Part shown: positions 34,375-46,616 of the stretch, piece by piece
Layout of the letters: each line of letters opens with the position of its first letter
Position numbering within the stretch: the first letter of the stretch is position 1
Assembly (NCBI GenBank): GCA_026545225.1
Contig: CM048845.1
Coordinates: forward strand, 50,940,033 to 51,004,032
Direction of reading: 5' to 3'
Source of the DNA: Cornus controversa
Lineage: Eukaryota; Streptophyta; Magnoliopsida; Cornales; Cornaceae
DNA length: 64,000 bases
Notes under the pieces: model-generated
The model's database searches: none
What the model saw: the letters and a program-made list of their open reading frames with translations, nothing else
Told to the model about the DNA's origin: nothing
Position numbers and translations under genes: made by a program

Positions 34375-36901
34375 CAATGCGCTCCTAATTATTCAATAGG
34401 AACCTGTTGCAAAACAGTAAAATTATGGAATATTTGATTATTCCATGGAGCAACTTTCAATAGACTATTATTTAACAGTCTACTAGGTCAAATGGTAATT
34501 GAGTGGATTGTCAAAATAGAAAAAAAAATAAGAAAAAGCTTTGTAGATAACAATGTTTTTCTTTACAAGTCAAGAAACTAATCTTTGAAATATTATTAAT
34601 TAAGGTACAAAAAAGTACCCACAACTGCGTGCCCCAAGTATTTGCACTTGATACTTACAACATACAAAACACGTTGATTAATTAAGGTTGGACAAAATTG
34701 ACAAGTATATTATTAATTAGTTGTCAAATTCTAATAGAAATCCTATTTTTGTCTCACTAAATGAACAAAAAAGCTTAAATGAAACTGAGAGAAAATAATT
34801 CTAGCAAATTTCATTTCTATCTCAACTTTAAGACAAAACCTAACTTTATTGAGATGGTTTTAATTTTTGAGTCATATATGGTTCAATAGATCAATGAGTC
34901 TGCTCTTTAACAAAACAAACAGTGCACAAATTTGAGCTTCCTAAAGTGAGTTATGACTAATCTTCTAAAGTGGGATTGAACTGCATATATAATAACTTTA
35001 AAACCTGCTTAAAACACCAAAAAGGATTAGGACAACACAAGCATGAGCATTCCAAATAAAGAATGATTACCTAATTAACTCAACACAAGCGAGATCCAAA
35101 GCTAAACAACCAATTGATAATAAATAAAAAAAACTGATTCAAACAAAGAGAGTGCAGAATGCATTTCAAATGCATTCTACACTATATCATTGATGACAAA
35201 ATTAAAGTGTGATTTGTATAACATTAATATGTTAACTTTTACATTAACAAACACTTTTAATGAATTCAACACAAAATAGAATCAAACATATTTTGAGATT
35301 ATTACATCCCGTACTTAAAAATTTATTGATTAACTTGAAATTTTCAGTTTTATCAAACACCACTGAGAAAATAAGAAAAATAAAAAAACATTTCCTTTCC
35401 ATATAAGTAAATGGAAATCAAGTACATATAAGTACTAACACAACTAATAAGCACATTCTCAGTATATAGTATGCTACCAATAGTAGTTAAAGTATTTCCA
35501 TTAGTACAATCTTAGCATAATACCCTCTAAAAAGATGTTACTAAAATCAGATGATAAATTACTTGATCACACCCAATAATTACAAAATAAATTTGCTATA
35601 TATACTACCAGACGATGTTCAAGTGATCTTCTGTTTAACAAACAAGAAAAAAAACATACGAAAGTGAGAGGTTTACTTGAACCAGCTTAAGAGCTGTAAA
35701 AAAATAAAAACTTTAGTTTTGAGTATAGATAGGAAATTGGCCTCTGGCTACTAAATCGTGCAGGTTAATGTCCGTGCTACACAAACTTTTCAATAAAAAT
35801 AACATTTTTATTGAATATAGCACATGGCATAATCCTTCAGTGGTTGATCAGTGTGCAGTCATCACCAGCATGAGACAATGGCAACAACATGCATATATGA
35901 AAAGGTTAACAACAACCACCATTAAACGAGGGGTTCCAAAATAGCAATCCACCATAGTTTTGCACTAATTATGTATTAGAATAAAAAATTTGGTCTGGTT
36001 ATCTAAAGACAAATTGGAATTCAATGTCACACAATCCTTGAGATACCTGCATATTTATCATAATTTTGACTCATGGCACCATCATTCCCTATGTCAGACA
36101 TTTAATTAGGGAGCTTACAAATAAGTGATGCTACCTATCCTCAGGATTCCTTAAGATGTTACAAAATTTGAGATAGTACAATGAAAGATCATGATGTCAA
36201 TAGTTTGATAGTTATAATGAACAATCATGATGCCGTCATAATTATTACCATGGGGATTGAACTGCCAAAAGAGATTACCCTTAATTTGGTGGGTACAATA
36301 ACATCAATCATGACATCAATTATCCCCGATTGTTGTTTTATGCAAGAATAAGAAAACAAACCATGCTGATTTCATTGCCTCACTTCTATACTTAGTGAAA
36401 AAAAGGCATCTTGTGGTTTTTGCAAGGGGCAAAGAGATAATATTTTATGGGGGGAAGATGTTTCAGAAAGTTGGGATCCTTCCGAGAGGAGAACCAAGTT
36501 TAATTTTAATGAACATGCCTTTAATAGTCTATATAAACTTGAAAATGAAGGCATTTTTAGATATAATTCTGGTAATATTATTAATTTCTCTAAGCCAGAA
36601 AAATAAAATTTTAAACAAAAGCACAAACTGTAGCTCTACTTGAAAGTCTTCTGGGAACCTCTTCCATGAAAACTTATTAGTGTGTGTCTGCATGACCAAG
36701 GGTAATTCCAAGGTGGTGACTAATGGGGTTTGAGTCAAATCCTAACTCTTTGAATTTATATGTCCCCACCACCCCTTTTATATTAATAAATTTGGTTGAG
36801 TCATATAAAAAATATAAGTGTGCGCTCACCCTTCTATCAAGTCCCTAAGTGACAATAAAGAGCTTAGATTGAATCCCAGTTTCATTATGACCAGAGCCTT
36901 T
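34375..36901. other. AT-rich flank: CACTA 5' region and insertion site of the Tat element
   Basis: Upstream of the transposase start no clear CACTA terminus or subterminal repeats were found. From about 34400 to 36900 the sequence is AT-rich and non-coding. It ends in ATGGG at 36902-36906, the target site of the Tat-type insertion, and continues at 61334. Confidence 0.45.
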
Positions 36902-36906
36902 ATGGG

Positions 36907-37572
36907 TGTAGACATTAAAAAATCTACATGATAGACCCAAAATATAATTTGGGCTTATCTTCAGTTTAGCCCACTTTGAAATATGGCCCAATGAGTCAGA
37001 TAATTTAAAGACCAGACCCACTACAAATAAATGAGTTATGGACTGGTCTAAATTGTTTGAGAAGTCCAAGCCCACTTGAAAATGGGTCTAATGGATAAAT
37101 AAATATATATATATATATTATATTGGATAATTATTAAAATTATCATAAATGATAATTATAGGATAATTATCAAAAGAACAGAAAGTTACAAATCTACCCC
37201 TCCGGTGAGCCTATAATTAAAGATCCAGAGGTGAGGAAGAGGAGGACCAGGAGATTCTTAGAAAAAGCTGAAGCTCTGCAGAACTCTTCACTCAAAATCC
37301 AAAACTCCAAAGCATCTAAACCCTAAAGGAGAAGAACAACAAGCACATCATCCACGTGCCGTTCTTCACCAAAGTTTCAATCCAATTGAAGATCAAGCTC
37401 TAGCAGCCCTTGAAGCCGGATCACCAAGGAGATCGAATCAGAGGACCTTATCTTCATATTTCTTTTGTAAAGATTTATAGAGGATTGTACCCTTTTTTTT
37501 GAATCAATAAAAATTATTTATTTGTCACTAATTTTCGTTCCTAGATTTTCGGACACGAAATTTGTGTGTACA
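36907..37572 (+). repeat. Tat element 5' LTR, 666 bp
   Basis: It carries an AT microsatellite near 37105, a weakened TATA-like box TATAATTA (37212-37219) and AATAAA at 37506-37511. By eye it differs from the 3' LTR at about ten or more sites. Confidence 0.9.
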
Positions 37573-38950
37573 AATTTCTGGCACGCCCGGTGGGACCATC
37601 TCTGCCTCTCATCTCTGTCTCCTACATCATATCTCCCAAACTCCGTTCGTCAGAATCTATGGCTCTTCCAAGGTTCCAGCTACAAACAAGAAAACTACAA
37701 AAGACACCACTGCTACAGTGACCAACATCAAAACTGCCGCAAGTAGTGGCAAAAGTACTAGGAACCTGTCAAGTGCTAGCAGCACCTCAGCAGGTCCAAT
37801 GACGCATAACAAGGCCAAAATAATTGCTTCACTCAAGAATCAGCAAGATTCGGTGAAAACCAATCCTACTAAACCAATGGGTGTGAAAATTCAACATGTG
37901 AACACCTGTGACCCTCAGGTTCCAAAGAATTTTGACGTTGTCCCAGTAAAATCGGTGCCACCACATTCAGCTCACTCCGTCTCTGACGCCAACTCTAGCG
38001 TTAGTTCACTCTCAGATTCGTTACCTGAGATTTCAGAACATTCAGTCACTTTAAGGAATGTTGATTCTCAAGGTCTTTCCTATTTAAATATTATCGCAGC
38101 CATGATGACTGGAACAGCCTCGGTGGAAGACCAACTGGCGACGATGGCGCGCGCAATCGAGAACCTTATGAAAACTGTTGAAGAGAATGACATGCAGATT
38201 GCCGTGCTATTGAGTAAGCTTGAAGTCCAGAATCCTGATGAGTCAACACAACTGCCTGCGAATACCTTAAATTCAGCCCTTCAAGGGGCCCAATCAAAAG
38301 ATCGTCATCACACATCTGCGTCAGGACACGTGGCTGACGAAACTAACTATGCCTCGCCAGTCGCTTCGCTATCTGTCCAATAATTGCAGGATATGATAAT
38401 GAACACAATCCGAGCACAGTATAGCGGCGCTCCGCAAAGCACTCTCATGTACTCAAAACCCTACACAAGGAGAATTGATAGTTTGAGGATGCCTGTAGGG
38501 TACCAACCTCCGAAGATCCAACAGTTTGACGGAAAGGGCATCCCAAAATAACACATCGCTCATTTCATCGAGACTTGTAACAATGCTGGGATTGAGGGGG
38601 ATTTATTGGTTAAACAGTTTGTTCGTTCCCTTAAGGGAAATGCTTTTGAGTGGTATACTGATTTAAAGTCCGAATCAATTGGTAGATGGGAACAAATGGA
38701 ACGAGAATTTCTAAACAGATTCTACAGCACCCGTCACACTATTAGTATGATAGAGTTGACTAACACAAGACAATGAAAAGACGAGCCTGTAATGGACTAT
38801 ATCAATCGGTGGCGAGCACTTAGCTTGGATTGCAAGGATCGGTTGACAGAATTCTCGGCTGTCGAAATGTGTATGCAAGGTATGCATTGGGACCTCCTTT
38901 ATATTCTTCAAGGTATAAAGCCTCGTACTTTTGAAGAATTGGCTACACGT
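37573..38950 (+). pseudogene. gag of the Tat element
   Basis: One reading frame runs from before 37600 to beyond 38900. A candidate start is ATG 37799 (MTHNKAKIIASLKNQQDS), but the true start is unclear. A low-complexity Ser/Thr-rich N-terminal part is followed by the capsid (Retrotrans_gag-like) domain: IAHFIETCNNAGIEGD, VRSLKGNAFEWYTDL, WEQMEREFLNRFYSTR and MDYINRWRALSLDCKD. In-frame stops are TAA at 38381-38383, TAA near 38549 and TGA near 38774. Each fits a single C-to-T change on one strand (CAA or TGG codons). Gag forms the particle that packages element RNA. Confidence 0.82.
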
Positions 38951-40372
38951 TCACATGATATGGAGATTAGCATTAAAACTCGAGGAGGCAAAGACTCTTT
39001 GATTTTAGAGCCACGCAAAGACAGAAAGGATGAAAAGAAGGTGGTAAAATCGTCAAAGGGTCCTGCCAAAGAATCCATGATTGTCTCTGCTGTCCCGATA
39101 AAGGTTGCTGTCAAAGATAAGAGAAAAGAAGATAATAAGCCACGACAATCCCAAGAGAAGCAAAATCAACGTCCGACACTCAAAGAATTAGAGATGAAGG
39201 AATACCCATTCCCAGACTCTGATGTTCCTGACATATTGGAATGCTTACTTGAAAGTAAAGTTATTGAACTTCCAGAATGTAAGCGCCCTCAAGAAATGGG
39301 ACGTGTTGATGACCCAAAATACTGCAAATATCATCGTATTGCCAGTCACTCGACCGAAAAGTGTTTCATTTTCAAGGAAATAGTGATGAACTTGGCAAAG
39401 CAAGGAAAGATCTTGTTAGACACAGACGAGATAGCAACTTCAAATCATACTGCTGTCGTATTCCTGTCTTCAAAGTTAGAACAGACATGTGCTCATCACC
39501 AATTATTTTTAAACTCTGGTATCTATTCCACAACTGTTCAATTCGGCTCATTCAAACCAATTCAGATATACCTCCCCCAAGGTAGGATTCTTGACAATCC
39601 AACAAATGTGAAGAAACTTCTCCAACACGATGACGAAGGATGGACCATGGTGACGAGGAGACGACGAAAGCAACATGTTCCTCTGACCAGCCACTTCGAC
39701 AAGGGGCAAAAGAAAAAGAAGTCTCGATATACCCCTAAGAAATGTGTCCAGAATAGAAAAGGTGCCAATAAGACGGCATTGACAAAACATACAAGGTTGG
39801 GTGAAGAAATTTGCAAGCCCGTTACTTTACGTGATTTCTTTCCAAAAGGATATCTCGATGATGAAGTTGTGCCAACTTACATGGTGTCAACTATGAGGAT
39901 TGATTCAGAGATCGAAAGTGATAAGAGCCAAAGTGAAATCCAAAGTATAGGAGAGCTTGAGAAACACACGATCACCATCGAAGAATCCAATGACGAAGAT
40001 GGAGTTGGAGCTACGTCTGACTCATGTTGTGCAACAATCACTTTCACTGACGAAGATCTTCAACTGGGATCAAAGTCACACAACCGTCCTCTTTTTGTCT
40101 TTGGATACATAAGGGAGCAAAAGGTAAACCGCATCCTTATTGATGGGGGCTCGGCAGTGAATCTAATGTCAAAATTTACAATGAAAAATCTTGGCATTAC
40201 AATTGACGATTTGGCTCGCAGTCGCCTCATAATTCAAGGTTTTAATCAAGGTGGGCAGAGAACTATTGGCATGATTCGTGTAAACTTAACAATTGGAGGG
40301 TTGCAAGCTGAAACCTTATTCCACATAATTGATACAAAGACATCCTACAATTTGTTGTTAAGACGACCTTAG
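38792..40372 (+). CDS. gag C terminus and protease, Tat element (526-residue open part)
   Basis: The open part starts inside the gag capsid domain (MDYINRWRALSLDCKD) and continues through a lysine-rich linker to a Cys/His motif, YCKYHRIASHSTEKC (residues about 176-190), the nucleocapsid-like region of Tat elements. The aspartic protease is near the end: VNRILIDGGSAVNLMS, with DGGSA as the active-site motif, then LGITIDDL and FHIIDTKTSYNLLL. It ends at TAG 40370-40372, which fits a former TGG; the next open part continues in the same frame. The protease cleaves the polyprotein during particle maturation. Confidence 0.82.
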   Translation: MDYINRWRALSLDCKDRLTEFSAVEMCMQGMHWDLLYILQGIKPRTFEELATRSHDMEISIKTRGGKDSLILEPRKDRKDEKKVVKSSKGPAKESMIVSAVPIKVAVKDKRKEDNKPRQSQEKQNQRPTLKELEMKEYPFPDSDVPDILECLLESKVIELPECKRPQEMGRVDDPKYCKYHRIASHSTEKCFIFKEIVMNLAKQGKILLDTDEIATSNHTAVVFLSSKLEQTCAHHQLFLNSGIYSTTVQFGSFKPIQIYLPQGRILDNPTNVKKLLQHDDEGWTMVTRRRRKQHVPLTSHFDKGQKKKKSRYTPKKCVQNRKGANKTALTKHTRLGEEICKPVTLRDFFPKGYLDDEVVPTYMVSTMRIDSEIESDKSQSEIQSIGELEKHTITIEESNDEDGVGATSDSCCATITFTDEDLQLGSKSHNRPLFVFGYIREQKVNRILIDGGSAVNLMSKFTMKNLGITIDDLARSRLIIQGFNQGGQRTIGMIRVNLTIGGLQAETLFHIIDTKTSYNLLLRRP

Positions 40373-41305
40373 GTGCATGATAACGGTGTTGTTCCATCAA
40401 CTCTTCATCAGTGTTTCAAATTCTGCAAGAATGGTGTACAAACAGTGGTGGCAGATAACAAGCCATTTACTGAAGTAGAAGCTCATTTTGCAGATGCAAA
40501 GTTTTACATTGAGCAAGATACATATTTGAGTGTCTCTACAACAAACCTTCCATTTACAAAAGAGGTTGAGTCTACAAAAACAAAGGAAATACCGTTTATC
40601 CTTCTAGACATCCTAGTGACAGACAGTGCAAAGGTAACTCAAAAGCAAGAGGTCATGATTAAAACACATCGTACTACACCAATTTTCAAGTATGTTCCAA
40701 AATCTCAACGACGAGAAGGGCAATCACCAGTCGTGGAGATACTTGAAACTGAAGAAGATAAGTTAAAGCTGTCTCGCACAAAAGAAAAGGAAGACCTACA
40801 AAGCCTGAGAGAAGAATTAACTCTTCCCCTCACAAAGATTGAAAAGTCTAATCACACTAAACTTCCGTTGAAAGGATTCGTTCGACCATCTAAAGCTCCA
40901 GTCGAACATGGATTCCTTCCAATACAAAGAACTGATGAAGGATTTGATCCAAAGGCATACAAACTTTTGGCTAAGTCCGAGTATGATTTTACAAATTCCA
41001 CAGGCCTTGGAAAACTCAGTCCGAAACTTACTGGCGAGAAAATACACGGCCTCAATGAGACACAAAAGAAATTGAGGGAACAAGGGCATAAGATAATTTC
41101 GCCCAAGATTGGTCTTGGTTTCGCATCAACTAAACATATCCGAATCCAAATCACAAAAAAGGATAAAAAGTTGAACACTTTGTACATTGGCATTGAAGAG
41201 GTTGGTGACAGCGAAGATCGAAATTCAGTTTCTAACAAGTCAATTTTTGACCATGTAAAGGTTTCACGCACTAGAGTATCTGTATTCGACAGATTGGGCC
41301 CGTAA
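40373..41305 (+). pseudogene. Protease-RT linker of Tat pol
   Basis: This segment continues in the same frame as the protease part after one stop codon. It starts MHDNGVVPSTLHQCFKF-like, the usual sequence after the Tat protease, and is otherwise a long charged linker of low conservation. GLGKLSPKLTGEKIHGL and ISPKIGLGF (about 41000-41120) resemble the glycine-rich G-patch-like stretch found before RT in this lineage. It ends at TAA 41303-41305, and the RT frame starts in another phase a few bases later, so there is a frameshift near 41305-41315. Confidence 0.7.
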
Positions 41306-41312
41306 AGTTCAC

Positions 41313-42818
41313 ATGTCAATAATTCACCATGTACTTCCCGTCTTCAAGAGAATAAATTATCCTACCCAAAGAAAAAGATTTTCACAGCCACAACCTCGAA
41401 AGTCTGTCTTTTCTCGAATTAAAACTCCAACAGAAGTATTGGGAACAAGAAATAAGGAAAAAGAATTAGGGAGAACTGGCGCCAACATAGTGAAAGATAG
41501 TAACGTTCGGAGTTTGATTGCCTCGCGAATGAAACGTAAAACAGAGGTGGATGTCACTAATGACGTTACACTAAAAGCAAAAAGACGAACTATTGTGTTC
41601 ACTGCCCAGTCTGAGGAGTCCGACACCGATGGAAGGAAGGATGAAATATTTTATGCCACTGCTTATCACATTGTTGTACAATCAGATTCTGATGATGAGA
41701 TCAAAGAAGCTCCCTCAACACTTGAAGACGGGGGGCAAGCGACCGTTGATCAACTTAAGGAATTCAATTTGGGGACGATAGACCAGCCTAAACCAATTTT
41801 TGTTAGTTCATTCTTAAGTGCCACAGAAGAAAATGACTACTTTCAATTGTTGTCAGAATACAATGACGTATTTGCTTGGATATATAAGGAAATGCCAGGT
41901 CTTGACCCTAAAATCGCAGTCCATAACCTTGCTATCAAACATGGGACACGTCCAATTAAACAATCTCAACATTTCTTCCGTCCAGAACTTATCCCAAAGA
42001 TAGAAGAAGAACTCAACAAATTGATTGACGTGGGATTTATTCGGGAGGTCAAGTATCCGACTTGGATTTTGAGTATTGTGCCAGTGAAAAAGAATAATGG
42101 GCAGATAAGAATCTGTGTGGATTTTTGTGATCTAAACGAGGCATGTCCAAAGGATGATTTTCCTCTTCCTATCCCGGAGCTCATTGTGGACGCAATAACC
42201 GGACATGAAGCTCTCTCTTTCATGGATTGTTATTCTGGGTATAACCAGATTAGGATGACTCCAAAAGACGAAGAGCTAACTACATTCCGCACCCCAAAAG
42301 GTATTTATTGTTACAAAGTTATGCCTTTTGGACTTAAGAATGTGGGGGCAACATACCAGCGCCCCATGCAAAGGATCTTCGATGACATTCTTCACAAAAT
42401 TATTGAGTGTTATGTCGATGACCTTGTGGTTAAGACAAAGAAAAGAGGGGGTCATTTACAAGATCTTCGTACAGTTTTCAATCGTCTTAGAAAATACCAA
42501 CTCAAAATGAATCCTCTCAAGTGTGCATTTGGTGTTACTTCTGGAAAATTTCTTGGATATGTGGTTCGCCATTACGGTATTGAAATTGATCTATCTAAAG
42601 TTGAGGCTATACAAAAGATGCCACCACCCAAGAATTTATGCGAGCTTCGAAGCCTGCAAGGCCAACTTGCTTTCATCCGTCGGTTTATCTCAAATTTAGT
42701 CGACTGTTGTCAACCTTTCAACCGACTCATGAAAAGGATGTCCCATTCGAGTGGGATCAAGCTTGTCAAAATGCTTTTGATAGCATTAAGCAATACCTTC
42801 TCAATCCTCCAGTGTTAG
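41313..42818 (+). CDS. Reverse transcriptase, Tat element (501-residue open part)
   Basis: The first 160 residues are a charged linker. RT runs from about 205 to 470: LIDVGFIREVKYPTWIL, GQIRICVDFCDLNEACPKDD, LSFMDCYSGYNQIRM, FRTPKGIYCYKVMPFGLKN and the active site YVDD at 367-370 (42411-42422), then LKMNPLKCAFGVTSGKFLG and LRSLQGQLAFIRRFI. Near 42730 a one-base shift moves the true reading into the frame of the next open part, so the last 25 residues here are not authentic. RT is free of internal stops. Confidence 0.88.
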   Translation: MSIIHHVLPVFKRINYPTQRKRFSQPQPRKSVFSRIKTPTEVLGTRNKEKELGRTGANIVKDSNVRSLIASRMKRKTEVDVTNDVTLKAKRRTIVFTAQSEESDTDGRKDEIFYATAYHIVVQSDSDDEIKEAPSTLEDGGQATVDQLKEFNLGTIDQPKPIFVSSFLSATEENDYFQLLSEYNDVFAWIYKEMPGLDPKIAVHNLAIKHGTRPIKQSQHFFRPELIPKIEEELNKLIDVGFIREVKYPTWILSIVPVKKNNGQIRICVDFCDLNEACPKDDFPLPIPELIVDAITGHEALSFMDCYSGYNQIRMTPKDEELTTFRTPKGIYCYKVMPFGLKNVGATYQRPMQRIFDDILHKIIECYVDDLVVKTKKRGGHLQDLRTVFNRLRKYQLKMNPLKCAFGVTSGKFLGYVVRHYGIEIDLSKVEAIQKMPPPKNLCELRSLQGQLAFIRRFISNLVDCCQPFNRLMKRMSHSSGIKLVKMLLIALSNTFSILQC

Positions 42819-44755
42819 GGGCAACTGTATCTGGAAAGCCTCTCATACTTTACATTGTCGCGCAAGAAGAATCTCTTGGCGCCCTTCTTGCACAAAATAA
42901 TGAAGAGCACAAAGAGAAGGCATTGTATTACTTAAGTCGTAGGCTTACCCCAATAGAGCTGAAGTATCCTCCGATTGAGAAAACGTGTCTCGCGCTAATC
43001 TTTGCCTCTAAGAAATTGAGGCACTATTTTTTGGCACATACAATACATCTCATTGCAAGAGTTGACCCTCTCAAGTATGTAATGTCAAAACCAGTCCTTT
43101 CTGGACGCTTGGCGAGGTGGTCAATTTCGTTCAATGAATTTGAAATTATTTATGTACCACGTAAGGCAGTAAAAGGACAAGTTCTAGCAGATTTTCTAGC
43201 TGATTATCCTATCCCAGCCAATTGGGAAATTTTAGAAGATTTTCCTGATGAAGAAGTCTTTCAAATTGACATTCTTCCTCCATGGAAAATGTTCTTTGAT
43301 GGAGCAGTGCGATTTAATGGAGCTGGGGCAGGCGTAGTGTTTGTCTCTCCACAAAGGCAAATCCTCCCATACGCATTTGTGCTCACTGAAAATTGCTCAA
43401 ATAATGTTGCTGAGTACCAAGCATTGATCATTGGTCTTCAAATGACAAAGGAGATGAACATCATGGATCTCAAAATATATGGAGATTCTAAATTGGTGAT
43501 CAATCAACTCCTTAAGGATTATGAGATCAAGAAGGAGAATCTAATACCATACTACAACTATGCTTCCCACTTGTTAACGAAATTCGACAATGTGATTCTA
43601 GAACACCTTCCTAGGAAGGAAAATCTTATGGCGGATGCTTTGGCAAATTTAGCCACAACATTGGCATTAGTTGATGATGAAGCAACTCATGCAATGGAGG
43701 AAGCCCATTCTGGGGTATGTGGTGCACATCAATCTGGCCCTAAGCTTCACTTTCGCGTAAAGAGAATGGGGTATTATTGGCCCACTATGGTCAAAGACTG
43801 TATAGAGTATGCAAAAAGGTGTCAAGCTTGTCAATTCCATGCTAATTACATACACCAACCACCAGAACCATTACATCCTACAGTTGCTTCATGGCCGTTT
43901 GATGCATGGGGATTAGATGTGGTAGGACCTTTATATAAGTCTTCTAAAGGCCACTTATACATCCTGGCAGCTACTGACTATTTTTCCAGATGGGCTGAGG
44001 TTGCACCCTTTAAAGAAGTAAAAAAGGAGACAGTTGTTGACTTCATCAAGTGTAACATCATTTATCGGTATGGTGTCCCTCGATACATCATTACTGATAA
44101 TGGGTTAAATTTTAAAAATAACTGGGTGACTCAACTATGTGAGAAATTTGATTTCAAACAGTATAAATCCTCCATGTACAATGCTCCAGCTAATGGACTT
44201 GCAGAGACATTTAATAAAACACTTTGTGATTTATTGAAGAAAGTGGTTTCCAAATCAAAGAAAGACTGGCATGAGCGAATGGAAGAAGCATTGTGGGCGT
44301 ACCGAACTACATACCGCACACCTACCCAAGCAACTCCTTATTCTCTCGTCTATGGTGTAGAAGTTATTCTTCCCCTCGAACGACAAATTCCTTTGTTAAG
44401 GATAGCCATACAAGAAGGTCTCATGAATGAGGAAAATGCCATTTTACGTCTTTAAGAATTGGAAGCACTGGATGCAGCTCGGCTTTCTAGAGCATTCAAC
44501 AAAAAAGTTCGACCTCGGTCATTCCGGGTTGGAGACTTGGTACTTGCTGTTCGCAGGCCCATCATCATGAATCACCGCACTGGAAACAAATTTTTGTCAA
44601 AATGGGATGGACCATATGTAGTTCGTGAAGTCTACACCAATGGAGCATATAAGATTATTGATGAAGATAGAGTGTTGGTTGGTCCCATTAATGGGGCAAG
44701 TTCTTCAAACGCTACTACCCATGAATGTGTAATGCTCCTGGCTCGCATGAGCTAA
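42730..44755 (+). CDS. RNase H, second RNase H and integrase of the Tat element
   Basis: In the frame opening at 42638 (authentic from about 42730) the gypsy RNase H comes first (KALYYLSRRLTPIELKYPP). A second, plant-type RNase H follows: MFFDGAVRFNGAGAG with Asp221, NVAEYQALIIGL with Glu259, IYGDSKLVINQ with Asp283 and MADALANLA with Asp333. This double RNase H is the hallmark of the Tat lineage. Integrase follows after an unusually short spacer: H2C2 (HSGVCGAHQSG, CQACQ at 395-399) and core residues Asp427, Asp487 and Glu523, giving DD35E. A TAA at 44453-44455 fits a former CAA; the same frame continues to 44755 with SFRVGDLVLAVRR and FLSKWDGPYVV, the integrase C-terminal domain. Confidence 0.9.
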
Positions 44756-45074
44756 AACTGTGAAAGACACCAAAAAAAAAAAGTTTTGTTCCTTTGAACT
44801 ACGTAAATGACTTGATCCCTTTTCGAGGGTATGTAGGCAGCTTGGAGATTTGTTCCAAGTTCAGTCACCAAAAAAAAATGTGTACTACTCCTGCCCCGCA
44901 AGAGTATAAACTGTGAATGGCAGAACAAATAACTAATGACAATGTTATTTTTCAAAGCAATGATTCTTTTATTGATGAGGTTGAAGAATACAATTCTACT
45001 TTGCTAGTTAAATAGATTGCTCTGAAAAATAAATAAATAAATAAATAAAGTAAAAAAAAATTTGATGGTTCACT
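44756..45074. other. Spacer between sense pol and antisense gene
   Basis: It contains two poly-A runs and the words CTTGATCCCTTTTCGAGGGTATGTAGGCAG, part of which recurs downstream of pol in many large gypsy elements. It separates two convergent genes, so it should hold both 3' ends. No terminator can be defined. Confidence 0.45.
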
Positions 45075-45956
45075 TTAAAGCTGTAAAGCTAGAATCTCTT
45101 CACGTTCTGTTTGTAATAATTCTTCTATAGTCCTCATTACTTCAAGATCCTGAGCTGCAAGAACGTTAGCTTCTTCAACCGAGGCCCGTTCTTTTCTGAG
45201 CTTGGCAATGACCTCCTTCCTGTGAGATAATTGTTCATTGCTCTCTTCTATGGAGGCTCTTAGTTGCGTAGCCTCCTCCCTTACTTGTTGCAACTCTTTC
45301 AACAACATGGTCTCCTTGTCCTCAACGTCACTCAAAGCATCTTGAAGTGATTGCATATGCTTGGAATCAGTATCTTCCAAAGTAGTGGCATCAACGAGCA
45401 ATGTATCAATGTCAGTGAGTTGCTCTAACTACTGATCTGAAGGCATTATAGAAGCATAAGAAGATTTTGCATCAACATAATGAACAACATTCTTTATATA
45501 TGACTCGATTCGTTTCTTTAGACCAGAGTAATCTCCAGGAAGTTTTGAGAGTTCATTGTAAAGTTTTTCAAGCTTGGGCCCCACGGATGGAACCTTGTGA
45601 ATGGGAGTGTTGATCATAATACATTTGATACTCTCAACAAGGGCTAAAGCATTTTTGCGTCGGGCATTTATGATGATGTCTTCCGCATTAAAGGCTGACA
45701 CTTCAGACAGGACAATTTGATGTGAGAATAGATCAACCTTTCGAAGTTCTTGCATGACCGCCTGGGGCATTTGGTTACTGATTTCATGCCCTGCTAAAAC
45801 ATCCGAACCTTGAGGAGTCTCATTTCCTACCGGTAAGACTTGTGACAATGCATTTATCTCAGGTACCAAATCAAATGAAGATGGCCCACAAACAGATGCT
45901 CCACTACCAGTAGGGTTATCAATGAGGATGAGATCTTCTTTAAGATTTCCTTCTAC

Positions 45957-46032
45957 CTGAAAATAAATAAATATAAGAAAAATAAAATAAAATAAAAAAA
46001 TAAAAATATGGCGTAAAGGGTGGGAACCTTAC
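45957..46032 (-). other. Probable 76-nt intron of the antisense gene
   Basis: On the minus strand the sequence starts GTAAGG after ...CGA and ends TTTATTTTCAG before GTAGAAGG. It is AT-rich and contains A-rich runs, and removing it keeps the reading frame between the DEPIR-like exon end and VEGNLKED. Confidence 0.6.
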
Positions 46033-46616
46033 TCGTATTGGTTCGTCACTACTAGAAGCCATTCCAAAATATCAATCCACGCCGCAAGAAGCAATTAAAT
46101 CTGTCCACTTGGAAATACGCTTCGTCTTATCACTCATATGTTTCCAATTGCAATCCTTATCATTTCCCCCCATGTCTTCATCTGAATCTATCACTAAGTG
46201 GGTAAGAGGACGGGTGTTGATTATTAGTGGAATATGTTTGGCCACCTCTACATGACTTTCGGAACTCTCCTCGATACCATGATCACTATGAGATTTAGAG
46301 GCTGCCCCAGAAGTTGGCCTAGAAGGGGTCGACTTAGGTACATCGTTTGTAACCTTTCTAACTTTGGCTGGTTTCCTTTTGGAGAAATTGCATGCTTAAT
46401 ATGCCCCGAAGTACCTCCTTTCATGGTGAATGGATCAAGATAAACTTTTGACCACCATTCAGCATAAGTTTTGGTGATAGAGAATTTTTGGAAATTAGAG
46501 TTCGAAGGAATGTGCACTTCACATTCAGTATGATAACGAGTGGTCGATCTCCATAGTGTCAAAATCTCTTCCAAAGTACCAGTGCGAATATCCTCTTTCA
46601 ATCTACCCGGAATATC

